A stretch of 64,000 bases of DNA from Acidobacteriota bacterium (GCA_003223245.1 QHYI01000138.1:62001-126000), one strand, 5' to 3'; positions 36,854 to 46,738 are shown, counted from the first letter of the stretch. Numbers and translations: made by a program. Notes: generated by a model not told the origin, from the sequence alone.

Positions 36854-37979
36854 TCAGCTGGTGCGATGAAGCAAGAGGCGATGAAGCCTCATGGGTTTTG
36901 GTTGCAGCGCCTCCAATTCGATTTCCGCAAGATGGCCTTCGGTGATTTCGCTCCAGCGATAGACACCGGGCTCGGTCTCCGTTGTTTCGCGGCCATTCAG
37001 CCGCCGTAGAAATTCACCGGCGCCTTCGCGGGAAGCCAGGGCTCGAACGGTGGGACGAGCACGCGCCTCTACGGCGTAGCTGCGTAGAAGTTTGTTCCAA
37101 TAATGATCGAAGAGGTCCCCAGAGGCAAAGATGTCGCTCCAGGCGACTTCGCCGCCGTAAGCAACGACCACGCCGACCACGCGCTCGCCCTTCAGGCCGG
37201 AAGTCGCGCTGGCGAAGCGGCGCTCGACTTCGGCGACGAAATCATCGATCGAGACGCCCACCGCACTGGACTGATAAATCTCTTCATAGGCTTCGGTGTG
37301 GGCATTGCCGGCAATCGCGGCTTGCAAACGGCTCTCGGAGATTCTCGGGGGAGGCGCGGCGGCCGGTGCAGCAAGGGTGGAACCACTGCGAACCGCGGCC
37401 CACACTTCGGTCTGGGCCTGATCCACTGCGGCCTTTTCTCGTACGCTCGGATGCACAATGGTATCGGCCGCAGCGAATTGCGCGCTGCCGGTCCAACGGC
37501 CATGCTCGACGCAGAAAACATCCAGTGGAAGCGGTGGTGCGCCCACTGGAACGTTCGCCAGCAAGCAGCAGAAGCGGGCGCTTGCTGCGGTTGACCAGTA
37601 CCAGTTGATTGACGGAGGCTCCCGTGGTTTGCGGAAGGTAGATGATGTGCCCGCTGCGCCCGCGCACCATTTCTACCGAGCCGCGCTCGCGCACCAGGAC
37701 TTCTCCCGAGGCCAGGCCTTCTTCGAGAGTCAGAAAGGCGCTGGTGTCTTGGCCGTAGGACGCGACCACGGGAAACACGGAAATGTTTTCGTAGGTAACG
37801 GGATCGAGGATTCGCCAATCTCCTTCCGGCTTCGGCTGAGGCGCGGGAGGCGAAGAAGGGTTAGCGGCAGGTTGTGAATCCGGGTTACGGTCCGGCACCG
37901 GGTGAACGAACACCAGACCACCGAGAGTGACGATCCCTAGCAATCCGCTGAAGATCGAGGCGAAAATCGAGCGCTCCAT
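36854..37979 (-). pseudogene. ARPP-1-like domain protein, frameshifted
   Basis: The N-terminal part (from ATG 37979) is a signal anchor, a Pro-rich spacer and LVLVNRSKRPLLLLAGE. The C-terminal part, in another frame, starts VPVGAPPLPLDVFCVEHGRW and runs to LLLHRTS. In ARPP-1-domain proteins the phrase 'GE..TGGKQDRV....' stands between LLLLAGE and the VP.....VFC.E.GRW motif, so about 15 residues plus the frame are lost at about 37553. Function of the family is unknown; it is often periplasmic in Acidobacteriota. Confidence 0.62.
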
Positions 37980-38173
37980 AAATTGCTCCTATGCGTAAAC
38001 TTGAACTACTTCGCGGTGAGCCGTCAGAAGGGCGGCTCGCGATTAGAACGGGGAGGGCAGAATTTCTTGCAGAAATTTTTCCGTAAAGACCGGCAGGCTG
38101 GGAGCACGGATAGGAAGAGCAACTGACAATACAAGGGGAGCCGGGGGGGCTGAACGGCTCGGGTTGAAACAAA

Positions 38174-38794
38174 TTAGCTGTAGGGGTCGCCGAGGTTCGT
38201 GCGGGTCTTGGGTTTGTTCTTGGCAGCTTCCGCTTCCTCGCGCTCGTACTCAGCGATTTCCTCTTCGGTGTAGGAAAAAGCTTCCCGAGAAGCAAACATG
38301 GAATTCAACTGCGTTGCTTGCTTCTTCTTTTTGCGAAGGGCGCCAAATTCGCGGCGAACCAGGCGAATAGGCGCTTCAATGACCTTGATCTCCACCAGAA
38401 GATCGCTGACTTTCTCGAGGAAGTCGTGAAGGTGATAGGGCCGAACGACGTACGGTAGGCGTGCCGCCTCGATTTGCTGGGTGAACTGGCGCTCCGCCGT
38501 TTCAGGAATGATAAAAAGCGCGCGAATGCGTCCGCCCGCTTCCTGCGGGACGGTCGCAATTTCGCGAAGAGTGAAGAAGGCCGGGCTCTCCAGGCCGATG
38601 GCGGCGGCGTTGGCGACTACCAGCGACCAATCGGCGCTTTTCAATTCGGAAAGCAGCATTTTTGCGTCAGTAACGACGCGGACGCGCCAGCCTTCAGAAT
38701 CCAAGACCTGCTTTACAGCGCTGGCGCCGTGGGGGTCATGGTCGAGCACAAGAATCCCCACCTGACGGGGAGCAGCCGGCGGACTGGTACCCAT
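38174..38794 (-). CDS. Pseudo-receiver domain protein with charged C-terminal tail
   Basis: 206 residues. The first ~125 look like a CheY receiver: acidic pair in LVLDHDPHG, helix AVKQVLDSEGWRVRVV and the beta5 loop VVRPYHLHDFLEKV. The phospho-acceptor position is not Asp (VVANAAAIGL) and the usual Lys-Pro is Arg-Pro, so phosphorylation is unlikely. The tail is lysine- and glutamate-rich (REFGALRKKKKQA, YTEEEIAEYEREEAEAAKN). No kinase nearby. ATG 38794 is preferred to an upstream TTG. Confidence 0.65.
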   Translation of the reverse strand: MGTSPPAAPRQVGILVLDHDPHGASAVKQVLDSEGWRVRVVTDAKMLLSELKSADWSLVVANAAAIGLESPAFFTLREIATVPQEAGGRIRALFIIPETAERQFTQQIEAARLPYVVRPYHLHDFLEKVSDLLVEIKVIEAPIRLVRREFGALRKKKKQATQLNSMFASREAFSYTEEEIAEYEREEAEAAKNKPKTRTNLGDPYS

Positions 38795-38911
38795 AACCCA
38801 TAGTGTAAGGGCCAAGGGGCTTACAGGACTGGGGAGTCAAATCCTTGGCGCTTATGGGCCAACTGACCGCCGGGACAGGTGGTTTTAAAGGAATTCTCTG
38901 TTAGAAACGGC

Positions 38912-40327
38912 CTATAGCCCGACTACCAGAGAGGTCCCGGTGACGTATTTTTGCAAGCCCAGACCATCCCAGAAAACGCGGTACGTGGCTTTATGCCTTG
39001 CGGGGTCGGTGCCGGTGAAGAGGATTTGGAAGCCGTCGCGCGACCATTCCGCGTCGCTTGCCGACAAGTTGGGGATGAGCAAAGGCGAACGCCGTTTCGA
39101 GTGAAACTCGTAAAGGAAGAGTGCGCCTGCTTGACCGTTTTCTACCGCCGGAGCCCCTGCCGGTGGATGCGCAAACGCCGCAGAAACGAGCACCAGGTCG
39201 AGGTTGCTGGGATGCAACCGCAGCGTGAAACTCGGGCCACAAATGAAATCCGGCCCACACAAATCTCTGACGGGCAGAGTCTGCGTAACCTTGCCGTCTT
39301 CGCTAATCCAGACTAGGTCGGCTTGATTGGCAGTGACCGCCAAAATCGTATGGGGATCGCTCCAGCCTGCAATGTTTTCAAAAGCTTCTGGGCTGAGAAC
39401 CGCTGCCTTGGTGGGATCGTTCGATGGGAAAGTCCAGAGCTGCCACTTTCCGCCTTGATGATTGAGATATGCTATGCGGGAATCGTCAGGAGACCAGACC
39501 GGATCTCGAATCTCGCCGCGAAGCAATTCTTTCACGCTATTCGAATCGTAATCAAACTCGTTGATCGTGCGAATTGCGCCCGCTTCGCGCGTGAAAAGCA
39601 GCTTTTTGCCGTCGCGGGAAGGTGATAAATGCGAACCGGATCCTCCCGGAACAGTTCGAACGACGGAGCCGCGCTTGAAAACAAGCTGGTCGGTGGCATT
39701 CAGGTAAGCAACAGCGACCGGCGATTGGAACTTCGTGACGCTGGAGGCAGGAACCGGCGGTTTCTTCTTGGCATCGTCATCGTCTTCCTGGTCGGGCCGG
39801 TTGTTGATTTTAGGAAAAAGCTCGGTAGCGATGCGCCCGCAACCCTTCAGGGACCCGGTTTGGGCATGGTCGATGGACACGCTGAAGGAGTACTTCCCGC
39901 CGAGCGGAGGAGTCGTGGTCAGAGTGTCATTAGTGGCGTCGGTGCAGGCTTCGCGGGAAACGTGGACAGCGACGATGGCGCCGGTAGCAGAGTCTTTGGC
40001 GTGATACGTCCAAGTTTCCGGGGTGGCTTCCTGGCTGACATCGCCCGGCTCCAGTGGAATGGGCGGGTAACCGTCCCGGTCAAAGCGCTCCGGACCCTTC
40101 AGGCCGATGCGGACACTCCAATTGGGCAGATTGCCAAAGCCAAGAATTAGAATGGGATAGTGAGTAGAGTGGGGGGCTGGCGGGCTCGTGGGGAGATTCT
40201 TCTGTTGCGGCTGCTGTGGAGTTTGCGTAGGGGTTGGCTGTGTCTGCTGTGCCAAACAGGGCAACAACCACACACTGGCGAGCGCCATCGAACAAAGAAG
40301 GATTGCAACCCTCTGGTTAGTCCCCAA
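38912..40327 (-). CDS. TolB-like beta-propeller protein with N-terminal COG3650-like domain
   Basis: 471 residues from a TTG start at 40327 with GGAGG 7 bases upstream; upstream in-frame codons run into the divergent promoter and are not used. Signal peptide, then a Gln/Pro-rich linker, then a domain with ATPETWTYHAKDSATG, SREACTDAT and LKGCGR (Cys pair), as in COG3650 proteins. C-terminal PD40-type blades follow: HLSPSRDGKKLLFTREAG, DPVWSPDDSRIAYLN and DAEWSRDGFQILFTG. Probably periplasmic. The gene points away from the radical SAM gene with a shared upstream region. Confidence 0.75.
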   Translation of the reverse strand: MGTNQRVAILLCSMALASVWLLPCLAQQTQPTPTQTPQQPQQKNLPTSPPAPHSTHYPILILGFGNLPNWSVRIGLKGPERFDRDGYPPIPLEPGDVSQEATPETWTYHAKDSATGAIVAVHVSREACTDATNDTLTTTPPLGGKYSFSVSIDHAQTGSLKGCGRIATELFPKINNRPDQEDDDDAKKKPPVPASSVTKFQSPVAVAYLNATDQLVFKRGSVVRTVPGGSGSHLSPSRDGKKLLFTREAGAIRTINEFDYDSNSVKELLRGEIRDPVWSPDDSRIAYLNHQGGKWQLWTFPSNDPTKAAVLSPEAFENIAGWSDPHTILAVTANQADLVWISEDGKVTQTLPVRDLCGPDFICGPSFTLRLHPSNLDLVLVSAAFAHPPAGAPAVENGQAGALFLYEFHSKRRSPLLIPNLSASDAEWSRDGFQILFTGTDPARHKATYRVFWDGLGLQKYVTGTSLVVGL

Positions 40328-40450
40328 GATTGTCCTCCGGAAGTTAAGAGGATACCGCCGCAGGTGTGCAGAGGCAATTGTTCCGGTCACCGCGATGGGA
40401 GTATTTCCACAGGGGGTGGGTGGGGAGGGAAAGGGCCCTTGCCACGCATA

Positions 40451-40503
40451 CGAATAAAAAGCGAAAGATAGCACTTGACAAAGCGAATAAAAAGCGAAAT
40501 ACT
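40451..40503 (+). promoter_or_regulatory. Promoter of the radical SAM gene with two 16-bp direct repeats
   Basis: TTGACA (40475-40480), 17 bp, AATACT (40498-40503); ATG follows at 40527. CGAATAAAAAGCGAAA occurs at 40451-40466 and 40484-40499, exactly 33 bp apart (about three helical turns). The second copy fills the -35/-10 spacer. Confidence 0.55.
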
Positions 40504-40526
40504 GTGAACCTGCGACGAGGCGGGCC

Positions 40527-41852
40527 ATGTCTCCAGTTCATTCCACAACGGCGACGGATTTTCCGATCCAGCGCCACCACGGTCTACGAACTCCAGAAAC
40601 ACTCTTTCCCGAGTGCCCTGACGACCTGAGCCCGAAGCAAGTGGCCGGCAACCCTGCCCCGGTTGCGGGCCAGCGCGGCAGCATTTCGGATCGCAAGGCG
40701 CCGGATCGCCCCTCGGCGTCTACAGAGCGGAAGCAAGACCTCTCGAATAGCCCGGTCCGAAACTCTGCCACGAACCCCAGCAAGCGCGCGCAAGCGCGGC
40801 TGGTCGGCATTGCCCGCCTTGCCGCAGCTTCGCCGCCTGCGGAAACGAAAAGAAAATCGGCAGAGCGACCGGAATATTTCGTTTTGCCGGTGAAATCGAT
40901 TTTGAACCGGTGCGATTCGCCGCGCGTGCCGTTCGAATGGACCGTCAATCCCTACCGAGGGTGCGAGTTCGCCTGCAAGTATTGCTATGCGCGATACACG
41001 CACGAGTATATGGAATTGGACGGCGGAGAATTTGAGAAAAAGATTTACGTCAAGAAGGACGCGGGGCCGCTGCTCGCCTGGGACGTATCGCACAAGTATT
41101 CCTATGCATCGGAGGCAACCGGCGGAACACTTCCCGAGCACATTGCGATTGGGACGGCCACGGATCCGTATCAGCCAGCCGAACTCGAATATGGCGTGAC
41201 GCGCGCGTGCCTGGAGGAACTGGCCAAGAGGGAAGGGCTGAGTGTTTCCATCATCACGAAGTCGGACCAGATCGTGCGCGACATTGACGTGCTGCAGCGT
41301 ATCGCGGCGCGGTCGGATCTGGCGATCCAGATTACGATTACGACTCTACGTACGCGCCTAGCGCGTATGCTCGAACCACGCGCCCCACGGCCGGATTTGC
41401 GCCTGGCGGCCGTGAAACAATTGACCCAGGCCGGACTCGCGGTAGGAATTTCCGCCTCGCCTCTGATCCCGGGGATTACGGACCGCGAAGGAGATTTGGA
41501 GGCTGTGGCGGCAGCGGGGAAAGAGGCGGGCGCGCAGTGGTTTTTCTCTGGAGTGCTCTTCCTGATGCCTTCTTCAGCAAAACAGTTTTTTCCGTTCTTG
41601 CGAGCCAAATTTCCGCGCCTGGTTCAGCAATATGAGAAATGGTTTAGCAAGAACGGCTACGCGCCGGAAGACTACCGTCAGAAAGCGGCCAAACGCGTCG
41701 CGCGTATCCGGCAGGTGTATGGCCTTCACTCGCGGCCGTTCGTGGACAAGAAACACAGGACACCGTGCACACAGATGTCGCTTGGGTGGGACGCTGCGGC
41801 GGTAGCGCAGGAGCTGGGCCGGACTCGAGCCGATGAAAGAGGATACGCGTAG
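40527..41852 (+). CDS. SPL-family (PA0069-like) radical SAM protein
   Basis: 441 residues. The iron-sulphur motif CxxxCxxC is in GCEFACKYCYAR (about residues 144-155), preceded by FEWTVNPYRG as in spore photoproduct lyase relatives. Later motifs are GTATDPYQPAE, SIITKSD and GISASPLIPGITD. This group acts on unknown substrates and is distinct from true SplB. The first ~110 residues are low-complexity and unlike the family, yet the promoter position (start about 17 bases before ATG 40527) supports this start. Convergent with a Cys-rich protein gene 86 bases downstream. Confidence 0.85.
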   Translation: MSPVHSTTATDFPIQRHHGLRTPETLFPECPDDLSPKQVAGNPAPVAGQRGSISDRKAPDRPSASTERKQDLSNSPVRNSATNPSKRAQARLVGIARLAAASPPAETKRKSAERPEYFVLPVKSILNRCDSPRVPFEWTVNPYRGCEFACKYCYARYTHEYMELDGGEFEKKIYVKKDAGPLLAWDVSHKYSYASEATGGTLPEHIAIGTATDPYQPAELEYGVTRACLEELAKREGLSVSIITKSDQIVRDIDVLQRIAARSDLAIQITITTLRTRLARMLEPRAPRPDLRLAAVKQLTQAGLAVGISASPLIPGITDREGDLEAVAAAGKEAGAQWFFSGVLFLMPSSAKQFFPFLRAKFPRLVQQYEKWFSKNGYAPEDYRQKAAKRVARIRQVYGLHSRPFVDKKHRTPCTQMSLGWDAAAVAQELGRTRADERGYA

Positions 41853-41887
41853 ACGCGAACTTCCAGAGATTGTGCGTTGAGATTCTC

Positions 41888-41911
41888 CGCCGAAAGGTCA
41901 TCGCTTCGGCG
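41888..41911. terminator. Hairpin between convergent genes
   Basis: CGCCGAA (41888-41894) pairs with TTCGGCG (41905-41911) around a 10-base loop. It lies between the radical SAM gene and the Cys-rich gene, where a two-way terminator would fit, but no T-tract follows on either strand. Confidence 0.35.
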
Positions 41912-41937
41912 AAGAATGAAAAGGCTCGGGTGATCTT

Positions 41938-42576
41938 CTATGGGACGATAATGCGGGATGGTTCGCGCTGGAGTTCGGGCGCTTGGGGAAATTGGCCGCG
42001 CAAGAATTCGATGAACAGGCGTGAACGCGGGCGGCCGTTAGTGCGCAGCAGCCCGATCCGGTATAGAAAAACCAATAAATAGAAGACTTCGGTGTCCTTG
42101 AAGGAGGTGGAGGGGCCGCGCTCGGCTTGCTGCTTCTTGATTTCCTCGAGGAAAGCGATAAGCGCCGAGTAAAGCTCTCGCGGCAGAGGAGCCTGCGGGG
42201 GCCTTTCGTAGATGAGGCCGGAACTGAGCGTTTTGTAGGTTTGAGCAAGAGCTTCAAGAGCAGCGAGGACCTCCGTATCCACGGCCCTGGGCTGTGCGGC
42301 GCAGAATTTCGCGATGGAAAAGGCTAGCTGGGCCAAGAGTTGTTGATGGGTGTGAATGATGTCCTTTGGAATGGTCTCAACCATTAGCGGCGTATCGGCC
42401 GGCAGGCTGCGCGGATGCTCGCTTTCGTAGCGGTGCGCAGCGATCAGATACGTGCAGTCGGACGGGCAGTCGATGGTGACTTCGCGCTCCCTCCCGCAAC
42501 AGACCGCGCAAATCTTTTCCGCCTTGGCGGGGCAGAAGCGCTCCGCTTTGCGCTTTTCACAGATCGGACAGGACAC
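41938..42576 (-). CDS. Hypothetical protein with N-terminal Cys-cluster (zinc-ribbon-like)
   Basis: 212 residues. Within the first 41 residues eight cysteines occur in pairs: SCPICEKRKAERFCP, ICAVCCGRE and DCPSDCTY, consistent with two zinc sites. The remaining ~170 residues are helical, with PKDIIHTHQQLLAQLAFS and YLLVFLYRIGLLRTNG. The same Cys arrangement recurs in unnamed Acidobacteriota proteins as far as I recall. No signal peptide, so cytoplasmic. Start at ATG 42576. Function unknown. Confidence 0.68.
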   Translation of the reverse strand: MSCPICEKRKAERFCPAKAEKICAVCCGREREVTIDCPSDCTYLIAAHRYESEHPRSLPADTPLMVETIPKDIIHTHQQLLAQLAFSIAKFCAAQPRAVDTEVLAALEALAQTYKTLSSGLIYERPPQAPLPRELYSALIAFLEEIKKQQAERGPSTSFKDTEVFYLLVFLYRIGLLRTNGRPRSRLFIEFLRGQFPQAPELQREPSRIIVP

Positions 42577-42804
42577 GGACGCTCCTCAGGGAATGAAGAC
42601 AGTTCAGCAGAATACGCTCGGAAACAGCAAAACACAAAAGCCGCTGTGCGCGGCGATTCCGGCCTGGTTTTTGTAGGGAACTTCTGGAGGGTGCCCGCGC
42701 GTACCATCGACAGCTTTCGCGATGGATGCACACCGGGCGTTTGGCGCGACCGGATTTGCTGATTGCCCGTGCCCGCCTGGTTTTTCCAGTTACCGACTGT
42801 TGGC

Positions 42805-43926
42805 TCAGGCCAAGATGGCTTTGTTGTGGAACCGTCGCGCCGCAAGGATCAAAAGCAAAGTGCCAAGGAAGAAAAGCGCGAGGCCATCGGTCCAAAGATG
42901 AACAAGACCGGCGCCTCGGAGGATGATCCCGCGGGTGATATTGATGAAATAGGTCGCCGGAACGAGGTAGCTGAGGGGATACAAGATAGTAGGTATGGTT
43001 TCGCGGGGGAAGATGTAGCCGGAAAAGAACACGCTCGGGAGAATGGTGAGGAACGCAAGCTGCATAGCCTCGGCCTGGGAATTTGCTTTACTGGAAATGA
43101 GGATGCCGAGTGAAAGAGACACGAAGAGGTAGGGCAGCGAGAGAAAAGCCAACAGCAAAACGTTGCCATGAATGGGCACTTGGAAGACGAAACGCATGCA
43201 GGTGAGGATAAGAATCAGCTCGAAGAAGCCGATCCCGAGGTAGGGAAGCAGCTTGCCGAGAAGCAAGCCCATCGGCCGGACCGGAGTGACGAAGAGCTGC
43301 TCGAGCGTGCCCTGCTGCTTCTCTCGAACGATGGAAAAAGCTGTGAGAAACGTGGTGACGTTCAGCAGCAGAATCGCGGTAAGACCCGGCAGGAAGAAAT
43401 TGGGAGAACGCGAATCCGGATTGAAAAGAATTTTTGGCCTCATGTCCACGCCAAATGCGACGCGATCCTGGAGTACATGGCGGAGAGATTCGTCCAGCCC
43501 GATGGCGGTGGTGACGTTGATCGCTTGCCCGGCGACGGAAGAATCGGAGCCGTCGATGAGCACCAGGACCTGAGCGCTCATTTGATGGAGTAGGCGGTCC
43601 GAGTAGTCCACAGGGATCTTGATCCCCACGCGGGCGCGGCCCGAAATAATCATGTCGTTGAGGTCGCGATCGTTTTGGACATAGCGGATTAAACGGAAGG
43701 TATCGGAATTTTTCAGGCGATCGAGGAGTTCGCGGCTTTCGCGGCGGCCGTCGGCATTGAAGACCACGGTGTTGATCTGACGAATGTTCGTGTCGATGCC
43801 GTACCCGAGAAGCGTCATCTGCAGCAGCGGAATGATCAGGGAAAAGAAAAGCGTGGCGAAATCCCGGCGGACGTGAAGGACTTCTTTATAGAAGATGGCG
43901 CCAAAGCCGCGGAAAATGTTAGTCAC
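42805..43926 (-). CDS. ABC-2 type permease
   Basis: 373 residues. One N-terminal helix ([21 protein letters not shown]), a ~150-residue periplasmic domain, then five C-terminal helices including the ABC-2 signature region [20 protein letters not shown]. Resembles YbhR/YbhS/YhhJ exporters for drugs or lipids. Its start overlaps the ATPase stop by 8 bases. Only one permease is present, so a homodimer is expected. Confidence 0.88.
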   Translation of the reverse strand: MTNIFRGFGAIFYKEVLHVRRDFATLFFSLIIPLLQMTLLGYGIDTNIRQINTVVFNADGRRESRELLDRLKNSDTFRLIRYVQNDRDLNDMIISGRARVGIKIPVDYSDRLLHQMSAQVLVLIDGSDSSVAGQAINVTTAIGLDESLRHVLQDRVAFGVDMRPKILFNPDSRSPNFFLPGLTAILLLNVTTFLTAFSIVREKQQGTLEQLFVTPVRPMGLLLGKLLPYLGIGFFELILILTCMRFVFQVPIHGNVLLLAFLSLPYLFVSLSLGILISSKANSQAEAMQLAFLTILPSVFFSGYIFPRETIPTILYPLSYLVPATYFINITRGIILRGAGLVHLWTDGLALFFLGTLLLILAARRFHNKAILA

Positions 43927-44911
43927 CGGCGGCCTCCAACAGCGCTTGGTGCTTGTAAGTGAGTTCGACGAAAGCGTCTTCCAGACTAGGGGCGAGCGAG
44001 CGAATTTCCGCGACAGCGATGCCGTTTTTCAAAAGCTGGCTGCGAAGACCGTCCAAATCAAAATTCTCGTCGACCAGCGCATGGATGGATTGGCCGAAAA
44101 TCGTCGCGCTGCGGATTCCAGGAATGTGGCGCGCGAGGCGCAGAGCACGCGTCACCTCGGGCGTGGTGATTTCGACGCGCAGCGTGCCCTGGGGTTGCAC
44201 GTCGGGGAGTTGGCGAAGCGAATCGGGAGTGCCGTCAGCGATGAGCTTGCCGAAGTAAATATAGGCCACGTGGCTGCAGCGCTCGGCTTCATCCATGTAA
44301 TGCGTGGTCACGAAAAAAGTGATCCCATGCCCGGACAGCTCGAACAGCAAATCCCAAAGCTGGCGGCGCGCGACCGGATCGATGCCGGCCGTGGGCTCGT
44401 CGAGAAACAAAAGATTCGGCTCGTGCAACATCGCGCAGCCAAGTGCCAAGCGCTGCTTCCAGCCACCGGACAGCTGAGCAGCCAACCGCTTTAGATACGG
44501 CTCGAAGCCGTTGAGCTGAATGACTTCTTCCATGCGCCGTTTCAGGCGCGCTGGCTCGAGGCTGTAAATACGCCCGTAAAACTTCAAGTTCTCTTCAACG
44601 GTGAGGTCGTAGTACAGGCTGAAATTCTGCGACATGTAGCCGATGCGCTCGCGTACGCCTTCGGCATCGGTGCGAACATCAAGTCCCTCAACGCGGGCGG
44701 AGCCGCCGCTGAGCGGCAGCAAGCCGGTGAGCATCTTGATGACGGTAGTCTTTCCGCTGCCGTTGGGGCCGAGAAAGCCGAAGATTTCGCCTTTTTCAAC
44801 CCGAAAGCTCACGTCGTTGACGGCAGTGAGATTGCCGAAACGCCGCACGAGGTGTTCGGCGGAGATGGCCGGTTCAGCGAAAGGCTGCGTTTGCGTGGCC
44901 AGCATTTTCAA
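43919..44911 (-). CDS. ABC transporter ATP-binding protein
   Basis: 330 residues. Walker A is GPNGSGKTT, signature [14 protein letters not shown], Walker [13 protein letters not shown] and H-loop [13 protein letters not shown] ~100-residue C-terminal domain follows, as in drug/polysaccharide exporters of the DrrA/CcmA type. Unlike E. coli YbhF it has a single nucleotide-binding domain. Overlaps the HlyD gene by 4 bases and the permease by 8 bases. Confidence 0.92.
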   Translation of the reverse strand: MKMLATQTQPFAEPAISAEHLVRRFGNLTAVNDVSFRVEKGEIFGFLGPNGSGKTTVIKMLTGLLPLSGGSARVEGLDVRTDAEGVRERIGYMSQNFSLYYDLTVEENLKFYGRIYSLEPARLKRRMEEVIQLNGFEPYLKRLAAQLSGGWKQRLALGCAMLHEPNLLFLDEPTAGIDPVARRQLWDLLFELSGHGITFFVTTHYMDEAERCSHVAYIYFGKLIADGTPDSLRQLPDVQPQGTLRVEITTPEVTRALRLARHIPGIRSATIFGQSIHALVDENFDLDGLRSQLLKNGIAVAEIRSLAPSLEDAFVELTYKHQALLEAAGD

Positions 44912-46005
44912 CTCACAGGTTTGAGCTTCACGTCGGCGGCCATGCCAGGAAGGACGCGCCCGGCTGGATCGTTAATGCGAATCTTCACGCCGAAGACTTG
45001 GTGAACGCGGTCCTCGCGGGTTTGCACGTTGCGCGGAAGAAATTCCGCTTGTTGATTGATTTGCTCGACTTCGCCGTCGAAAACCATCCTGGGAAAGGAG
45101 TCGACGCGAACCTCCGCTTTTTGACCGAGCTTAACGCGGCCCATTTCGGGTTCCGGAATATAAATACGCACGTAGATTTGGTCTTTCTCGAGGAGCGTGG
45201 CGACCGGAGTATTCGGAGCGATAAGGTCGCCCGGGCGAACATCCAGGACCTCGACGATAGCGGCGGAAGGCGCAACGACTTGGCGCTCGCGGAATCGGGC
45301 CAAATCGTAAGCGTAGGCAGCTTTAGCCTGCTCGATGTCCTCGCGGCGGTTACCGCTTTGCAATTTTTCCAGGTTGGCTTGCGTCTGAAGATAGCGCGCT
45401 TCGGCGGATGCAATTTCTTCCGGGCGGTAACCGCGCTCCATCTCATCGTATTTGTGCTGCGCCATCTCCCTTTGCGCCATTGCCATTTTCCAATTTGCTT
45501 CCGCGGTGTCGCGCTGCTGCTTCGAGACTAAATCTTTCTTGGCGAGCGCCTCGTAACGGTCGAAGTCGAGCCGCGTGCGGATTTCGTCGGCTTTGCCGCG
45601 TTCCAGGTCGTCCTCGGCGGCGTCAATGTCTTCTTTGCGATAGCCGTTCTTCCTTAGCTCGTAATCAGCTTTGGCTTGCTCGGCAGCGGCGCGAGCTTCG
45701 GCGATTTCCTCGGGACGGTAACCGCGTTCCGCCTTTAGCGCGTTGGCGCGCGACTGCCCGAGAGATGCTTCGAGTTCTTTGTCATCGAAGGTGAGCAGAA
45801 TCTGTCCGGGCTGGACGGCGTCGCCTTCGCGGACAAGAACCTTGTCGATGCGTCCGCCGACCTTCGAGCCCACGCGAATGTCGCGAGCCTCGACCGTGCC
45901 GGAGCCCACCAGGGCCGTGTCGCGGTGGAGCCAGCTCGCGTAGACGGCGGTAGCGGCCACCACAGCTGCAACGGCGAGAACGAGGAAAAGGAGTTTCCGG
46001 TTCAT
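44908..46005 (-). CDS. HlyD/YbhG-type membrane-fusion protein
   Basis: 365 residues. A transmembrane helix ([19 protein letters not shown]) is followed by a split lipoyl domain ([20 protein letters not shown] ... [20 protein letters not shown]) around a long coiled-coil hairpin. The hairpin contains four spaced copies of a motif like [10 protein letters not shown] ([40 protein letters not shown]). ATG 46005 has AAGGA 7 bases upstream and overlaps the TetR stop by ATGA. It links the inner-membrane ABC exporter to an outer-membrane channel not found here. Confidence 0.9.
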   Translation of the reverse strand: MNRKLLFLVLAVAAVVAATAVYASWLHRDTALVGSGTVEARDIRVGSKVGGRIDKVLVREGDAVQPGQILLTFDDKELEASLGQSRANALKAERGYRPEEIAEARAAAEQAKADYELRKNGYRKEDIDAAEDDLERGKADEIRTRLDFDRYEALAKKDLVSKQQRDTAEANWKMAMAQREMAQHKYDEMERGYRPEEIASAEARYLQTQANLEKLQSGNRREDIEQAKAAYAYDLARFRERQVVAPSAAIVEVLDVRPGDLIAPNTPVATLLEKDQIYVRIYIPEPEMGRVKLGQKAEVRVDSFPRMVFDGEVEQINQQAEFLPRNVQTREDRVHQVFGVKIRINDPAGRVLPGMAADVKLKPVS

Positions 46006-46700
46006 GAGCCAGTCCTTGCCCGAGGAAACGAGCCTGCCGGCGGAAACCGGAGATCGGAACGCGGTGCCATGCCCGTCCAAAGCAGGTTGAAAGCGGCCTC
46101 CATGCGAGCATGTAAAGTGGCGTCCGCGTGGAGCGACCAAATCAAAAGCGTGCCGAAGATGGTTTGCCGAAAGACATAAGCAATCTCCTCGGCCGGGAGG
46201 TCGTTGCGAATCTGCCCTTGTTCCTGGCCGAGCCGGATCATCTGTGTGTGGATAGCCAGGACGCGCTTCTGCAAATCCAGCATGGCCTCGCGCACGGGAG
46301 TGGTTGAGAGATAAGCCTGAAGAAGCGCGCGAATAATTTCCGGATTGCGCGTTGGCTCCTCGGTCATGCGAACGCCTAGGGAGCCGAGAAATTGCGGCAT
46401 AGGTTCGTTGGTGCGGCGGGCGGCCTCGACAGCAGCCTCGAGCTTCGCCAGTTGCATTTCGCCGAAAGCAATCAGAATGTGATCCTTGCTAGGGAAATAA
46501 TTGAAAAAAGTACCTTTGCCGACGTCCGCGGCTTCCGTGATGTCTTCGACCGTGGTTTCGGCAAAGCCCTTCTTGGCGAACAGGGCAAGCGCAGAGCGAA
46601 AAAGGCGCTCGCGTATCTCGGCGCTGTGGCGCTGGCGACGGTCGGAGGAAGCTGCGACGGCTCGCTTGCGGCCGTGGGCGGGCTTGAAAGAAGTTACCAT
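46002..46700 (-). CDS. TetR-family repressor of the adjacent exporter operon
   Basis: 232 residues. N-terminal helix-turn-helix: EIRERLFRSALALFAKKGF, TVEDITEAADVGKGTFFNYF. A basic stretch (HGRKRAVAASSDRRQ) precedes it, and the C-terminal ligand domain is helical. First gene of a four-gene operon TetR-HlyD-ATPase-permease with overlapping stops and starts, the same partners as the CecR-ybhGFSR unit of E. coli. A palindromic operator lies 24 bases upstream of ATG 46700 (a GTG at 46721 is the alternative start). Confidence 0.9.
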   Translation of the reverse strand: MVTSFKPAHGRKRAVAASSDRRQRHSAEIRERLFRSALALFAKKGFAETTVEDITEAADVGKGTFFNYFPSKDHILIAFGEMQLAKLEAAVEAARRTNEPMPQFLGSLGVRMTEEPTRNPEIIRALLQAYLSTTPVREAMLDLQKRVLAIHTQMIRLGQEQGQIRNDLPAEEIAYVFRQTIFGTLLIWSLHADATLHARMEAAFNLLWTGMAPRSDLRFPPAGSFPRARTGS

Positions 46701-46723
46701 TCGTTGATGACCAACACTCACAA

Positions 46724-46738
46724 ATGACCATAGGTCAT
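46724..46738. promoter_or_regulatory. Palindromic TetR operator candidate
   Basis: ATGACC-ATA-GGTCAT: perfect 6-bp arms, 3-bp spacer, just upstream of the TetR gene. Fits autoregulation and control of the whole exporter operon. Confidence 0.65.
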
